From NCBI RefSeq assembly GCF_034424175.1, contig NZ_CP139986.1:1798001-1862000 (forward strand): a DNA stretch of 64,000 nt, given 5' to 3'. The number at the start of each line of letters is the position of its first letter. Within the stretch, counting starts at the first letter, position 1. Of the stretch, positions 35,340 through 44,272 are shown in pieces. The notes beneath the pieces are model-generated. The model searched no databases. It worked only from the letters and a program-made list of their open reading frames with translations, and was not told the DNA's origin. A program made the translations under genes and the position numbers. Origin of the DNA: Kluyvera intermedia. Its GTDB lineage: Bacteria > Pseudomonadota > Gammaproteobacteria > Enterobacterales > Enterobacteriaceae.

Positions 35340-35402
35340 ATGGGGCAATTTTTCTTTTTTGCACCGGCCGTCGCCGTAATGGAGACTGACCGTGTCGCAT
35401 AA
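35340..35402 (+). CDS. yoeI: Small membrane protein YoeI
   Basis: A 20-codon frame, too short for ordinary gene finders, that starts ATG 35340 and reads MGQFFFFAPAVAVMETDRVA. The MGQFF start, the 20-residue length and the position just before plaP match E. coli YoeI. It is mostly hydrophobic at the N-terminus, in line with a membrane location. Its last four codons overlap the start of plaP in another frame, so its translation may be coupled to plaP translation. Confidence 0.8.
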   Translation: MGQFFFFAPAVAVMETDRVA

Positions 35403-36750
35403 CGTTACTCCAAACACCTCTCGCGTGGAATTACGTAAAACGCTTACGTTGATTCCGGTTGTTATGATGGGCCTTGCCTATATGCAGCCAATGACGCTGT
35501 TCGATACGTTCGGTATCGTGTCAGGCCTCACTGACGGTCACGTCGCAACGGCTTATGCCTTTGCGTTGATCGCTATTCTTTTTACTGCGCTGAGTTACGG
35601 CAAGCTGGTTCGCCGTTTCCCGTCCGCAGGCTCCGCGTATACCTACGCTCAGAAATCCATTAGCCCGGTTGTTGGCTTTATGGTGGGCTGGTCGTCGCTG
35701 CTGGACTACTTGTTCATGCCGATGATCAACATTCTGCTGGCAAAAATTTACTTTGAAGCGTTGATGCCTTCCGTTCCGTCATGGATTTTTGTGGTGGCAT
35801 TGGTTGGGTTTATGACCGTTTCTAACCTGCGCAGCATTAAAGCCGTGGCGAACTTCAACACCCTGATTGTGATTCTGCAGATGGGTATTGTGGCGGTGAT
35901 TGTTGGCCTCATCATCTATGGCATTATGCACGGTGAAGGGGCGGGTACGCTGACCAGCACGCGTCCATTCTGGTCTGAAGGCGCACACGTTGTGCCGATG
36001 ATTACCGGCGCGACTATCCTGTGCTTCTCGTTCCTCGGCTTCGACGGTATCTCTTCTTTATCTGAAGAAACCAAAGACGCAGAGCGCGTGATCCCACGTG
36101 CGATTTTCCTGACAGCGCTGATCGGCGGTATGGTGTTCATTGGGGCATCTTACTTCCTGCAGCTGTACTTCCCGGACATCACGCGCTTTAAAGATCCGGA
36201 TGCATCTCAGCCGGAAATCATGCTGTACGTGGCGGGTAAAACCTTCCAGTGGGGCGTGCTGATCTTCTCCAGCGTCACCGTTCTGGCGTCTGGCATGGCG
36301 GCGCACGCAGGCGTTTCTCGTCTGATGTACGTGATGGGTCGTGACGGCGTATTCCCAACCAGCTTCTTCGGTTATATTCATCCGAAATGGCGTACTCCGG
36401 CGTTCAACGTACTGCTAGTCGGTGCGATTGCTCTGCTGGCGATTAAATTTGACCTGGTAACAGCAACGGCGCTGATTAACTTTGGTGCGCTGGTGGCCTT
36501 TACCTTCGTTAACCTCTCCGTGATCTCGCAGTTCTGGATCCGTGAGAAGCGTAACAAGACGCTGAAAGACCACATCAACTATCTGGTGCTGCCAAGCTGT
36601 GGCGCGCTGACCGTGGGCGCACTGTGGGTGAACCTGGAGCAAAGCTCTATGGTTCTGGGTCTGATTTGGGGCACTATCGGTCTGGTTTATCTGGCCTGTG
36701 TGACCAAGCGCTTCCGCAACCCGGTTCCGCAGTACGAAGATATCGCCTGA
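35392..36750 (+). CDS. plaP: Low-affinity putrescine importer PlaP
   Basis: A 452-residue APC-superfamily amine:proton symporter with about twelve membrane segments. In E. coli it (formerly YeeF) imports putrescine, which is linked to surface motility. GTG 35392 gives MSHNVTPNTSRVELRKTLTL, the start of the E. coli protein. Conserved segments include FPSAGSAYTYAQKSISP (first substrate-binding helix break) and FLGFDGISSLSEETKDAERVIPRAI. The gene start lies inside yoeI. A terminator follows at 36771. Confidence 0.95.
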   Translation: MSHNVTPNTSRVELRKTLTLIPVVMMGLAYMQPMTLFDTFGIVSGLTDGHVATAYAFALIAILFTALSYGKLVRRFPSAGSAYTYAQKSISPVVGFMVGWSSLLDYLFMPMINILLAKIYFEALMPSVPSWIFVVALVGFMTVSNLRSIKAVANFNTLIVILQMGIVAVIVGLIIYGIMHGEGAGTLTSTRPFWSEGAHVVPMITGATILCFSFLGFDGISSLSEETKDAERVIPRAIFLTALIGGMVFIGASYFLQLYFPDITRFKDPDASQPEIMLYVAGKTFQWGVLIFSSVTVLASGMAAHAGVSRLMYVMGRDGVFPTSFFGYIHPKWRTPAFNVLLVGAIALLAIKFDLVTATALINFGALVAFTFVNLSVISQFWIREKRNKTLKDHINYLVLPSCGALTVGALWVNLEQSSMVLGLIWGTIGLVYLACVTKRFRNPVPQYEDIA

Positions 36751-36770
36751 TTTTCTTGCGATGTTGATTG

Positions 36771-36799
36771 AAAACCGGAGGCTTTAGCCCTCCGGTTTT
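36771..36799 (+). terminator. Terminator of plaP
   Basis: AAAACCGGAGG (36771-36781) pairs with CCTCCGGTTTT (36789-36799) around a 7-base loop, followed by more T. Confidence 0.9.
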
Positions 36800-36936
36800 T
36801 TTTCGTCTTAATATCGTGGGGGATTAAAAGAGCACGTGTAATAACCATCAGGAATAATATAGAGCTTTTGGTTATTGGAGCCGTTCGGCCTGCTCGGGAA
36901 TAATTTTAAGACTGATAATATTGGGTTAATTGATTT

Positions 36937-37992
36937 ATGTTGCACATGATAATAAGCGGAGTTATCTGCGGGGCGTTACTGGGGTTCGTTATGCAGCGTG
37001 GTCGTTTCTGCCTGACGGGCGGCTTTCGCGATATGTATATCACGAAAAATAACCGCATGTTCTATGCGCTGTTGATTGCGATTTGTATTCAGAGCGTGGG
37101 CGTTTTTGCACTCATCCAGCTTGGCCTGGTGCAGTACGACGCTGGCGTATTCCCGTGGCTGGGCACCGTGGTGGGCGGCTTTGTTTTTGGTATTGGCATC
37201 GTCTATGCGGGCGGTTGTGCGACCGGTACCTGGTATCGTGCAGGTGAAGGGCTTATCGGCAGTTGGATTGCGCTGGTGACCTACATGGTGATGAGTGCGG
37301 TGATGCGCTCTCCTCACGCGGCAGGGTTGAATAAATTCCTCGGTGAACACACCACGGCGCACAACGGTATCGCTGAAACGCTGAATATCTCCGTCTGGCC
37401 GATTATTGCTCTGTTGCTGGTGGCTACCGTCTGGCTGGTACGTAAAGAGCTTAGCAAACCGAAGCTGAAGGTGGCATCGCTGCCGCCACGTCGCAGCGGC
37501 CTTGCCCATTTGCTGTTTGAAAAACGCTGGCACCCGTTTGTGACCGCGGTATTGATTGGGCTGATTGCCTTGCTGGCCTGGCCTCTGAGCGAAGCGACCG
37601 GTCGTATGTTTGGCCTTGGCATCACGTCACCTACCGCTAATATTCTGCAATTCCTTGTCGGCGGTGACAGCAAGTTCCTCAACTGGGGCGTGTTCCTGGT
37701 ACTGGGGATCTTTATCGGTTCCTTTATTGCGGCGAAAGCCAGCCGCGAGTTCCGCGTTCGTGCCGCTGATGTCAGCACGACGCTGCGTAGTGCCGGTGGC
37801 GGTATTCTTATGGGCTTTGGCGCAAGCATCGCAGGCGGTTGCTCAATTGGTAACGGTCTGGTGATGACGGCAATGATGACCTGGCAGGGCTGGATTGGCC
37901 TGGTATTTATGATCCTCGGCGTGTGGAGCGCCTCGTGGATGTTGTATGTTCGCCCGCAGCGGAAAGCCAAACTGAAATCCGCAACGGCTTAA
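36937..37992 (+). CDS. tsuA: Thiosulfate transporter TsuA (YeeE)
   Basis: A 351-residue inner-membrane protein of the YeeE/YedE family with about nine membrane segments, taking up thiosulfate as a sulfur source. The conserved cysteines that relay thiosulfate through the pore are visible in GRFCLTGG, AGGCATGTWYRAGEG and AGGCSIGNG. Similarity to E. coli YeeE is high along its length, for example FEKRWHPFVTAVLIGLIALL. tsuB follows after 10 bases, and the two work together. Confidence 0.95.
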   Translation: MLHMIISGVICGALLGFVMQRGRFCLTGGFRDMYITKNNRMFYALLIAICIQSVGVFALIQLGLVQYDAGVFPWLGTVVGGFVFGIGIVYAGGCATGTWYRAGEGLIGSWIALVTYMVMSAVMRSPHAAGLNKFLGEHTTAHNGIAETLNISVWPIIALLLVATVWLVRKELSKPKLKVASLPPRRSGLAHLLFEKRWHPFVTAVLIGLIALLAWPLSEATGRMFGLGITSPTANILQFLVGGDSKFLNWGVFLVLGIFIGSFIAAKASREFRVRAADVSTTLRSAGGGILMGFGASIAGGCSIGNGLVMTAMMTWQGWIGLVFMILGVWSASWMLYVRPQRKAKLKSATA

Positions 37993-38002
37993 GGAGTTAA
38001 AC

Positions 38003-38227
38003 ATGGTTGTAATAAAACTGGATGTGGTGACGCAAGTTTGCCCGTTCCCTCTCATTGAAGCCAAAGCGGCGATGGCAGAATTGGCCAGCGGCGACCAACT
38101 GGTGATTGAGTTCGACTGTACCCAGGCGACGGAAGCTATCCCACAATGGGCGGCGGAAGAGGGCTTTACGGTGACGGATTACCAGCAGTCTGGCGATGCG
38201 GCGTGGACTATCACCGTTCAGAAATAA
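38003..38227 (+). CDS. tsuB: TusA-family sulfur carrier TsuB (YeeD)
   Basis: A 74-residue TusA-like protein. The sulfur-accepting cysteine is in VTQVCPFPLIEAK, the CPxP motif of the family. It receives or processes thiosulfate delivered by TsuA on the cytoplasmic side. A good AAGGAG precedes the ATG at 38003. Confidence 0.95.
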   Translation: MVVIKLDVVTQVCPFPLIEAKAAMAELASGDQLVIEFDCTQATEAIPQWAAEEGFTVTDYQQSGDAAWTITVQK

Positions 38228-38242
38228 TGTCATTCGCATAAC

Positions 38243-38279
38243 TAACGCCGGGTTGGGTTTTGCGCCAAACCCGGCGTTA
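38243..38279. terminator. Bidirectional terminator between tsuB and sbcB
   Basis: TAACGCCGGGTT (38243-38254) and AACCCGGCGTTA (38268-38279) are perfect inverted repeats around a 13-base loop, located between two convergent genes. Confidence 0.85.
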
Positions 38280-38294
38280 TTGTTTGTTCTGGCC

Positions 38295-39719
38295 TTAAAC
38301 AATCTCTTGCGCGTATTGATACAGTGCTTTCAATAGCGACAGCTTCTCATTGTTCCCTTCGTACTGCCCGTAGAGCATCTCCAGCTCCTGCGCGTAGGCC
38401 TGCAAGAACTCGGGCGTAAAGATCTGCCGGCGATACTCCAGCCAGCGCTGCTGCTCGTTTTCATCAAGCGTGCCGGGAAAGTTACGTGCACGATAGTTAA
38501 ACAGCAGTTTCTCAATACGCTTATCAGCAAAGGTAATATCCAGCGCCGGTAAATTCCGCGGTTCAGTCTCAAGGACGATTTTCATTGCCGTTCGATCAGC
38601 ATCACTAAAGAAGCCGTTATAAAGCTGGGCGTCAACGTTATCAGAGGGGACAAACGGTTCCGCCTCGGCGAAGATAGCCACTACTTTCTCGCGTACCAGC
38701 GGGTTTTCTCGTAGCTGTTTGAGATTATCGAGGCACTGCTGACGATTGATCCCTAAGCGGTCAGCATCTTCCGGGCGCAGGGTATTGGCCTGTGCCAGTA
38801 CCGGGCATTTGTTGAGGTGCACCAGCTTAACTGGAATCGGTGAATGTTCGCCCAGCTCATTTTTCGGGGTGTATAAACGTTCACGCAGAGTATCGGCATC
38901 GAGCTCCAGCAGTGGGGTTACATCGCCCGCCAGATCGACCATGATCACCGCATTGCGGTTCTCCGGATGCCACGCCAATGGCGCCACCCAACTGGTGTTG
39001 CCGCGCCACGCGCCAAACATGCCGGACACGTGTACCAGCGGCTTCATTTGCGGCACATCAATCAGCGTCATCAGCTTGTTTTTGCCGCGGTAAGCATACA
39101 GATAATCGAACAGTTTCGGCTGCTGCGTTTTCACCAGCTTCGCCATGGCGATGGTGGCATAAACGTCGGCCATGGCATCGTGAGCATTGCTGTGTTCAAT
39201 GCCGTTAGCCTTGGTTAAATGCTCGAGGCGAAAGCTTGGCAGGCCATCGTCATTCTCAGGCCAGACAATGCCTTCCGGGCGCAGGGCGTAACAGGCGCGC
39301 ATCACGTCGAGCAAATCCCAGCGTGAGTTGCGGTTTTGCCAGCTCCAGGCATACGGGTCGTAAAAATTGCGATAGAAAATATTGCGCGTAACTTCATCAT
39401 CGAAACGGACGTTGTTGTAGCCCACTACGCAGGTTTCCGGCACGGTAAAAATATCGTGGATGCGTTTGGCAAAAGCGGCTTCGTTGTCACCTTTGGCACG
39501 GGCTTCCTGCGGTGTGATACCGGTAATCAGCACCGCTTCCGGCTGTGGCAGATAGTCATCCGCGGGTTTGCAGTAAAAGACCTCCGGCTCACCGATAATA
39601 TTAAAATCGTTGTCTGTGCGGATAGCGGCGAACTGCGCGGGTCGGTCAAGGGAAGGGCTGGTACCGAAGGTTTCGTAGTCGTGAAACAGGAATCCTGGCG
39701 CGCTGGAAGTCTCTTGCAT
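38295..39719 (-). CDS. sbcB: Exodeoxyribonuclease I SbcB
   Basis: A 474-residue 3'-5' single-strand DNA exonuclease acting in recombination and mismatch repair. The DEDDh catalytic acids appear in FLFHDYETFGTSPSLDRPAQ (Asp and Glu of motif I), in VGYNNVRFDDEV (motif II) and in HSNAHDAMADV (motif III). C-terminal SH3-like and helical regions are complete. It is convergent with tsuB and divergent from dacD. Confidence 0.97.
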   Translation of the reverse strand: MQETSSAPGFLFHDYETFGTSPSLDRPAQFAAIRTDNDFNIIGEPEVFYCKPADDYLPQPEAVLITGITPQEARAKGDNEAAFAKRIHDIFTVPETCVVGYNNVRFDDEVTRNIFYRNFYDPYAWSWQNRNSRWDLLDVMRACYALRPEGIVWPENDDGLPSFRLEHLTKANGIEHSNAHDAMADVYATIAMAKLVKTQQPKLFDYLYAYRGKNKLMTLIDVPQMKPLVHVSGMFGAWRGNTSWVAPLAWHPENRNAVIMVDLAGDVTPLLELDADTLRERLYTPKNELGEHSPIPVKLVHLNKCPVLAQANTLRPEDADRLGINRQQCLDNLKQLRENPLVREKVVAIFAEAEPFVPSDNVDAQLYNGFFSDADRTAMKIVLETEPRNLPALDITFADKRIEKLLFNYRARNFPGTLDENEQQRWLEYRRQIFTPEFLQAYAQELEMLYGQYEGNNEKLSLLKALYQYAQEIV

Positions 39720-39933
39720 AGCGTTAACTGTGTCCGTGTATGGCGTTTGGTCACCATGGTAAACGATTTAGACGCCTATCAGAAGGGCGACAACAGGATC
39801 TGGAAGATGGAGCACAGGGTATTTTTTCGTGTGGAATTAGAGGTATGTCATATTTTCTTGCAATTTAAGCCTGTAAGAAAGCACGAACTTCCGTAAAAAG
39901 GACGACGAATTTGTGAATGTTGAGGATTGACCG

Positions 39934-41100
39934 TTGAAAGCCCGTTTTTTGATTGCTGTTTCTTTGCTCGCTTCGAGCGTTTCGTGTGTATTTGCGGATG
40001 CCCCCGCTATTCCTTCCGTTACCCCTCCCGCTATTCAGGCCGGTGCCTGGGTACTGATGGATTATACTACCGGGCAAATTTTAACCGCGGGTAATGAGCA
40101 CCAGCAGCGTAACCCTGCCAGCCTGACGAAGTTGATGACCGGTTATGTTGTCGACCGTGCGATTGATAGCCACCACATTACGGCGGACGATATGGTCACC
40201 GTGGGACGAGATGCGTGGGCGGCGGTTAACCCGGTATTTAATGGCTCCTCGCTTATGTTCTTAAAAGCGGGCGATCGCCTGACGGTACGCGATCTGAGCC
40301 GTGGCCTGATTGTTGACTCTGGTAATGACGCGTGTGTGGCGCTGGCTGATTATGTTGCGGGTGGGCAGCCGCAGTTTGTCAAAATGATGAACCACTATGT
40401 TGAAACGCTGAATCTGCGCGACACGCATTTTGAAACCGTTCATGGTCTGGATGCGCCGGGCCAGCACAGCTCGGCCTATGATTTAGCCGTACTCTCCCGC
40501 GCCATTATTCACGGCGAGCCAGAGTTCTATCATATGTATAGCGAAAAGAGCCTGACGTGGAATGGCATTACCCAGCAGAACCGTAACGGGCTGCTGTGGG
40601 AAAAAACGATGCATATCGACGGTCTGAAAACCGGTCATACTTCGGGTGCCGGATTTAACCTGATCGCTTCCGCGGTAGACGGCCAGCGCCGTCTGATAGC
40701 GGTGGTGATGGGCGCAGACAGTGCCAAAGGGCGTGAAGATCAGGCGCGTAAGCTGTTGCATTGGGGCCAACAAAACTTTGATACCGTGCAAATTTTGCAT
40801 AATGGTATGAAGGTGGGAATCGAGCGCATCTGGTATGGCGATAAAGAGAAAATTGCCCTCGGTACCGATCAGGATTACTGGCTGGCATTGCCGAAAGCCG
40901 AAGTGCCGAATATCAAAGCCAAATATGTCCTTGATAAAAAGGAGCTTGAGGCACCGATTGCCGCGCACACTCGAGTTGGGGAGATTCAACTCCTCGACGG
41001 TAACAAAGTGGTTGCACAGTGGCCGCTGGTGACGCTGGAAAGCGTGGGTAAAGGCGGAATGTTCTCCCGTTTGAGCGACTATTTGCATCACAAGGCATGA
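39934..41100 (+). CDS. dacD: D-alanyl-D-alanine carboxypeptidase DacD (PBP6b)
   Basis: A low-molecular-mass penicillin-binding protein that trims peptidoglycan pentapeptides in the periplasm. The TTG start at 39934 with GAGG 8 bases upstream gives 388 residues, and a cleavable signal peptide ends near SCVFADA. The three serine-peptidase motifs are intact: SLTK (in NPASLTKLMTG), SGN (VDSGNDA) and KTG (GLKTGHTSG). The C-terminus ends with the amphipathic anchor FSRLSDYLHHKA. In E. coli sbmC follows; here a large palindrome takes its place. Confidence 0.96.
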   Translation: MKARFLIAVSLLASSVSCVFADAPAIPSVTPPAIQAGAWVLMDYTTGQILTAGNEHQQRNPASLTKLMTGYVVDRAIDSHHITADDMVTVGRDAWAAVNPVFNGSSLMFLKAGDRLTVRDLSRGLIVDSGNDACVALADYVAGGQPQFVKMMNHYVETLNLRDTHFETVHGLDAPGQHSSAYDLAVLSRAIIHGEPEFYHMYSEKSLTWNGITQQNRNGLLWEKTMHIDGLKTGHTSGAGFNLIASAVDGQRRLIAVVMGADSAKGREDQARKLLHWGQQNFDTVQILHNGMKVGIERIWYGDKEKIALGTDQDYWLALPKAEVPNIKAKYVLDKKELEAPIAAHTRVGEIQLLDGNKVVAQWPLVTLESVGKGGMFSRLSDYLHHKA

Positions 41101-41120
41101 TGATTAACGCTCAATAAAAG

Positions 41121-41185
41121 GTAGCCCGGCCAAGCGCAGCGCCGCCGGGAGTCCCCGGAATCGGCGCTGCGCTTGGCCGGGCTAC
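41121..41185. repeat. Large perfect palindrome (REP/BIME-like) between dacD and yeeA
   Basis: Bases 41121-41144 and 41162-41185 are perfect 24-base inverted repeats around a 17-base loop. Each arm begins or ends with GTAGCCCGGCCAAGCGCAGC, a form of the REP sequence common in enterobacteria (GTAGCCCGG...). It could act as a transcription end for dacD or as a binding site for DNA gyrase or IHF. Confidence 0.9.
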
Positions 41186-41269
41186 GGATCTTACCTGATT
41201 GATTATCGCTGTGGTTGTTGTTAGCCAGAGCGGGTACAATTTGCGCTTTCGTTTTGTCGGAGAGTGGGT

Positions 41270-42328
41270 GTGCGCCCAGATAAGTCACTTAGCCCTTTTG
41301 AAATTCGCTTGTATCGCAATTACCGTACCGTACACGGCGCGAGGATTGCGCTGGCCTTCGTTCTGACATTTCTGATAGTCCGTCTGCTGAGCATACCGGA
41401 AGGTTCCTGGCCGTTGATTACGCTGGTGGTGGTGATGGGCCCCATCTCATTTTGGGGTAACGTTGTACCGCGTGCTTTTCAGCGTATTGGCGGCACCATT
41501 CTGGGGTCGGCGCTGGGGCTGGTGGCACTCAAGCTGGAGCTTATCTCGCTGCCCTTGATGCTTCTCTGGTGTGCGGGCGCCATGTTCCTCTGCGGTTGGC
41601 TGGCGCTGGGCAAAAAACCGTATCAGGCGTTGCTTATCGGGATTACGCTTGGCGTGGTGGTTGGCGCGCCGCCGGGCGATATGACCACCGCACTTTGGCG
41701 AAGCGGCGACGTGATTTTTGGCTGCCTGTTGGCGATGCTGTTTACCGGAATCTGGCCCCAACGCGCGTTTATTCACTGGCGCATTCAGATGGCCCACTTT
41801 GTCACTCAGTTTAACCGTATCTATCAGGCGGGTCTTTCCCCCAATCTTATCGAGCGTCCGCGGCTGGAAAAACATCTGCAAAAGGTGTTGAACGATGTGG
41901 TGAAAATGCGCGGGCTGATAACCCCCGCCAGTAAAGAAACCCATATCCATAAAGGGATATTTGAGGCCATTCAGACCGTCAGCCGTAATCTGGTGTGCAT
42001 GCTGGAGCTGCAAATCAATGCGCACTGGGCCACACGCCCTAGCCATTTGCTGATGCTTAACGCCCATACCCTGCGGGATACGCAGCAGATGACTCAACAA
42101 ACGCTTCTGGCCATTGCCCATGCGTTGTATGAAGGTAATCCGCAGCCTATTAAGGCCAACAGTGAAAAGCTCAATGAGATAGCGACGGAGCTGCGTCAGC
42201 TGGTCAATGATTACCAAGGTGAAGACCTAACGGAGACACCTATCCACGGCTATGTCTGGTTGAGTATGGAACTGGCGCGGCAACTGGAATTACTGTCGAG
42301 TCTGATGTGTCGCGCATTGCGTAAATAA
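41270..42328 (+). CDS. yeeA: YeeA, FUSC-family inner-membrane protein
   Basis: A 352-residue member of the fusaric acid resistance (FUSC/AaeB-like) family, with unknown substrate. GTG 41270 gives MRPDKSLSPFE and exactly the length of E. coli YeeA; an earlier GTG at 41264 adds two residues. The N-terminal 170 residues contain about six membrane segments (for example WPLITLVVVMGPISFWGN), and the C-terminal half is a soluble helical domain. It reads toward tmaR. Confidence 0.93.
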   Translation: MRPDKSLSPFEIRLYRNYRTVHGARIALAFVLTFLIVRLLSIPEGSWPLITLVVVMGPISFWGNVVPRAFQRIGGTILGSALGLVALKLELISLPLMLLWCAGAMFLCGWLALGKKPYQALLIGITLGVVVGAPPGDMTTALWRSGDVIFGCLLAMLFTGIWPQRAFIHWRIQMAHFVTQFNRIYQAGLSPNLIERPRLEKHLQKVLNDVVKMRGLITPASKETHIHKGIFEAIQTVSRNLVCMLELQINAHWATRPSHLLMLNAHTLRDTQQMTQQTLLAIAHALYEGNPQPIKANSEKLNEIATELRQLVNDYQGEDLTETPIHGYVWLSMELARQLELLSSLMCRALRK

Positions 42329-42529
42329 AAGGCAGATACACCGACTTTTGCGCCAGGTTGTTTCGATTCAGCCAAATTTAGGGTTATGATGAGCCCAAAG
42401 CAAAAATGATTGTTTGCGACAACGTGACTACGCCAAATCATTCAGGTTGAAGGGTATATCAGTAATGTGTACCTTATCGTGTAGCCGTTGTTTTAACGAA
42501 TCCGAGTCTCAACTATCAGGGGTATAAAA

Positions 42530-42850
42530 ATGGAAACCACGAAACCTTCGTTTCAGGACGTGCTGGAATTCGTCCGTTTGTTCCGTCGTAAGAACAAACT
42601 GCAACGTGAAATTCAGGACGTTGAGAAAAAGATCCGTGACAACCAGAAACGTGTTCTGCTGCTCGACAACCTCAGCGACTACATCAAACCAGGGATGAGC
42701 GTTGAAGCTATTCAGGGCATCATTGCAAGCATGAAAGGCGACTATGAAGATCGCGTTGATGACTACATCATCAAAAATGCTGAGCTGTCCAAAGAACGTC
42801 GCGACATCTCTAAAAAATTGAAAGTGATGGGCGAGCAGAAAGGCGAGTAA
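42530..42850 (+). CDS. tmaR: PtsI polar-localisation regulator TmaR (YeeX)
   Basis: A 106-residue, highly charged, largely coiled-coil protein of the UPF0265 family. In E. coli, TmaR (YeeX) clusters at a cell pole and sequesters enzyme I of the phosphotransferase system. Residues 1-95 are nearly identical to E. coli as recalled (FQDVLEFVRLFRRKNKLQRE); only the C-terminal tail differs. ATCAGGGG precedes the ATG. A 200-base AT-rich gap upstream probably holds its own promoter. Confidence 0.95.
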   Translation: METTKPSFQDVLEFVRLFRRKNKLQREIQDVEKKIRDNQKRVLLLDNLSDYIKPGMSVEAIQGIIASMKGDYEDRVDDYIIKNAELSKERRDISKKLKVMGEQKGE

Positions 42851-42860
42851 CCGTCATTAG

Positions 42861-42885
42861 CGGGTGGTGACACTGTCGCCACCCG
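42861..42885 (+). other. Stable hairpin between tmaR and cobU
   Basis: CGGGTGGTGAC (42861-42871) pairs with GTCGCCACCCG (42875-42885) with one G-U pair and a 3-base loop. No T run follows, so it may protect the tmaR message 3' end rather than terminate. No cobalamin-riboswitch sequence is recognisable in the 111-base gap. Confidence 0.5.
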
Positions 42886-42961
42886 ACCTCCATAATTGAG
42901 TCAGAACCTTCCATAATCAAGCGACATTGCGAACCATGCAGCAACATCAGGAAACGCAATC

Positions 42962-43504
42962 ATGATACTGGTGACCGGCGGCGCCCGCTGCGGAAAGAGT
43001 CGTCACGCAGAATCTTTAATCAGCCAGTCTCCCCGGGTCTGTTACATTGCGACCTCGCCAATCTTTGATGCCGAGATGGCCCAACGAATCCAGCATCATC
43101 GGGACAGTCGTCCTGCCCACTGGCACACCGAAGAACGTTGGCAAAATCTTGCCGAAATCATCACCCCACAAAACGATCCCAATGAGGCGATTTTGCTGGA
43201 GTGTATCACCACGCTTATCACCAATATCCTTTTTGCCTCGGGCAATGAAGAAGAGATTGAGCGCTGGGATTTTTCCGTGCTGGAAAAGCAGGTGGATATT
43301 GAGATTGACGCACTGATTACGGCCTGCAAACAGTGCCCGTCACCGATTGTTCTAGTGACGAATGAAGTCGGTATGGGCATTGTGCCCGAGAATCGTTTGG
43401 CCCGGCATTTTCGTGATATTGCCGGGCGTGTGAACCAGAAACTGGCGCAGGCGGCAGATGATGTCTGGCTGGTGGTATCAGGGATTGGAGTCAAAATAAA
43501 ATGA
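42962..43504 (+). CDS. cobU: Adenosylcobinamide kinase / guanylyltransferase CobU
   Basis: Bifunctional enzyme that phosphorylates adenosylcobinamide and adds GMP, the first step of nucleotide-loop assembly of cobalamin. The P-loop GGARCGKSRH is at the N-terminus. The guanylylation histidine lies in the IQHHRDSRPAHW segment, and NEVGMGIVPENRLARHFRDIAG is the family signature. The 180 residues are full length. It overlaps cobS by ATGA. Confidence 0.96.
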   Translation: MILVTGGARCGKSRHAESLISQSPRVCYIATSPIFDAEMAQRIQHHRDSRPAHWHTEERWQNLAEIITPQNDPNEAILLECITTLITNILFASGNEEEIERWDFSVLEKQVDIEIDALITACKQCPSPIVLVTNEVGMGIVPENRLARHFRDIAGRVNQKLAQAADDVWLVVSGIGVKIK

Positions 43505-44241
43505 GTCGACTGTTTTTCGCCACACTGTCGTTTATGAGCCGTCTTCCGGTGCCGCAACGCTGGTCGCAGGGGCTGGATTTAGACCGTTATGTTAACGGCG
43601 TTATCACCTTCCCGGTCATTGGCCTGCTGCTTGGCGCGCTAAGTGGCCTGGTGTTTATGATTGTTGAGGCCTGGTGCGGTATTCCGCTGGCGGCATTCTT
43701 TACCGTGCTGGCACTGGCGCTGTTGACCGGTGGTTTCCATCTTGATGGCCTGGCCGATACCTGCGACGGCGTTTTCTCGGCGCGTCGTCGCGAGAAGATG
43801 CTGGAGATTATGCGCGACAGTCGTCTTGGCACCCACGGCGGGCTGGCGCTGATTTTCGTCCTGCTGGCGAAAGTGCTGGCAATAAGTGAGCTGGGCTTAC
43901 GTGACACGCCAATGCTGGCAGCTATCGCCGCGACCTGTATTGCCGGGCGCTCGGCGTCGGTGCTGTTGATGTATCGCCATCGCTATGCGCGTGAAGAGGG
44001 GCTGGGCAACTTATTTATCGGCAAGGTGACCTTCCGCCAGACCTGGTTAACGCTTGTGATCGGGGGCGCGCTGGTGACTGCTCTGTTGGGAATGCACGGT
44101 CTGCGCGCAGTGCTGGTGGCCTTTATTGGCGTCTTTATTCTCGGCCAACTGTTAAAACGAACGCTCGGTGGACAAACCGGCGATACGCTGGGCGCGGGTA
44201 TTGAGTTGGGTGAAGTCATTTTCTTGCTGGCGCTTTTGTAA
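43501..44241 (+). CDS. cobS: Cobalamin synthase CobS
   Basis: A 246-residue inner-membrane enzyme that joins adenosylcobinamide-GDP and alpha-ribazole. It has about six to seven membrane segments and the acidic DGLADTCDGVF motif that binds metal. The frame reads into cobT's upstream region with a 31-base gap. Translation is coupled to cobU through the 4-base overlap. Confidence 0.96.
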   Translation: MSRLFFATLSFMSRLPVPQRWSQGLDLDRYVNGVITFPVIGLLLGALSGLVFMIVEAWCGIPLAAFFTVLALALLTGGFHLDGLADTCDGVFSARRREKMLEIMRDSRLGTHGGLALIFVLLAKVLAISELGLRDTPMLAAIAATCIAGRSASVLLMYRHRYAREEGLGNLFIGKVTFRQTWLTLVIGGALVTALLGMHGLRAVLVAFIGVFILGQLLKRTLGGQTGDTLGAGIELGEVIFLLALL

Positions 44242-44272
44242 GTCAGCGCATAACGAATCGGATAATAAAATA

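Noticed and set aside
39757..39896. Small + strand frame between sbcB and dacD (about 46 codons)
   Set aside because: It runs on from an opposite-strand shadow of sbcB, has no good ribosome-binding site and no recognisable feature. The region more likely holds divergent promoters.
42886..42961. Cobalamin riboswitch upstream of cobU
   Set aside because: No B12-box sequence was recognised, and the gap is too short for the full riboswitch.
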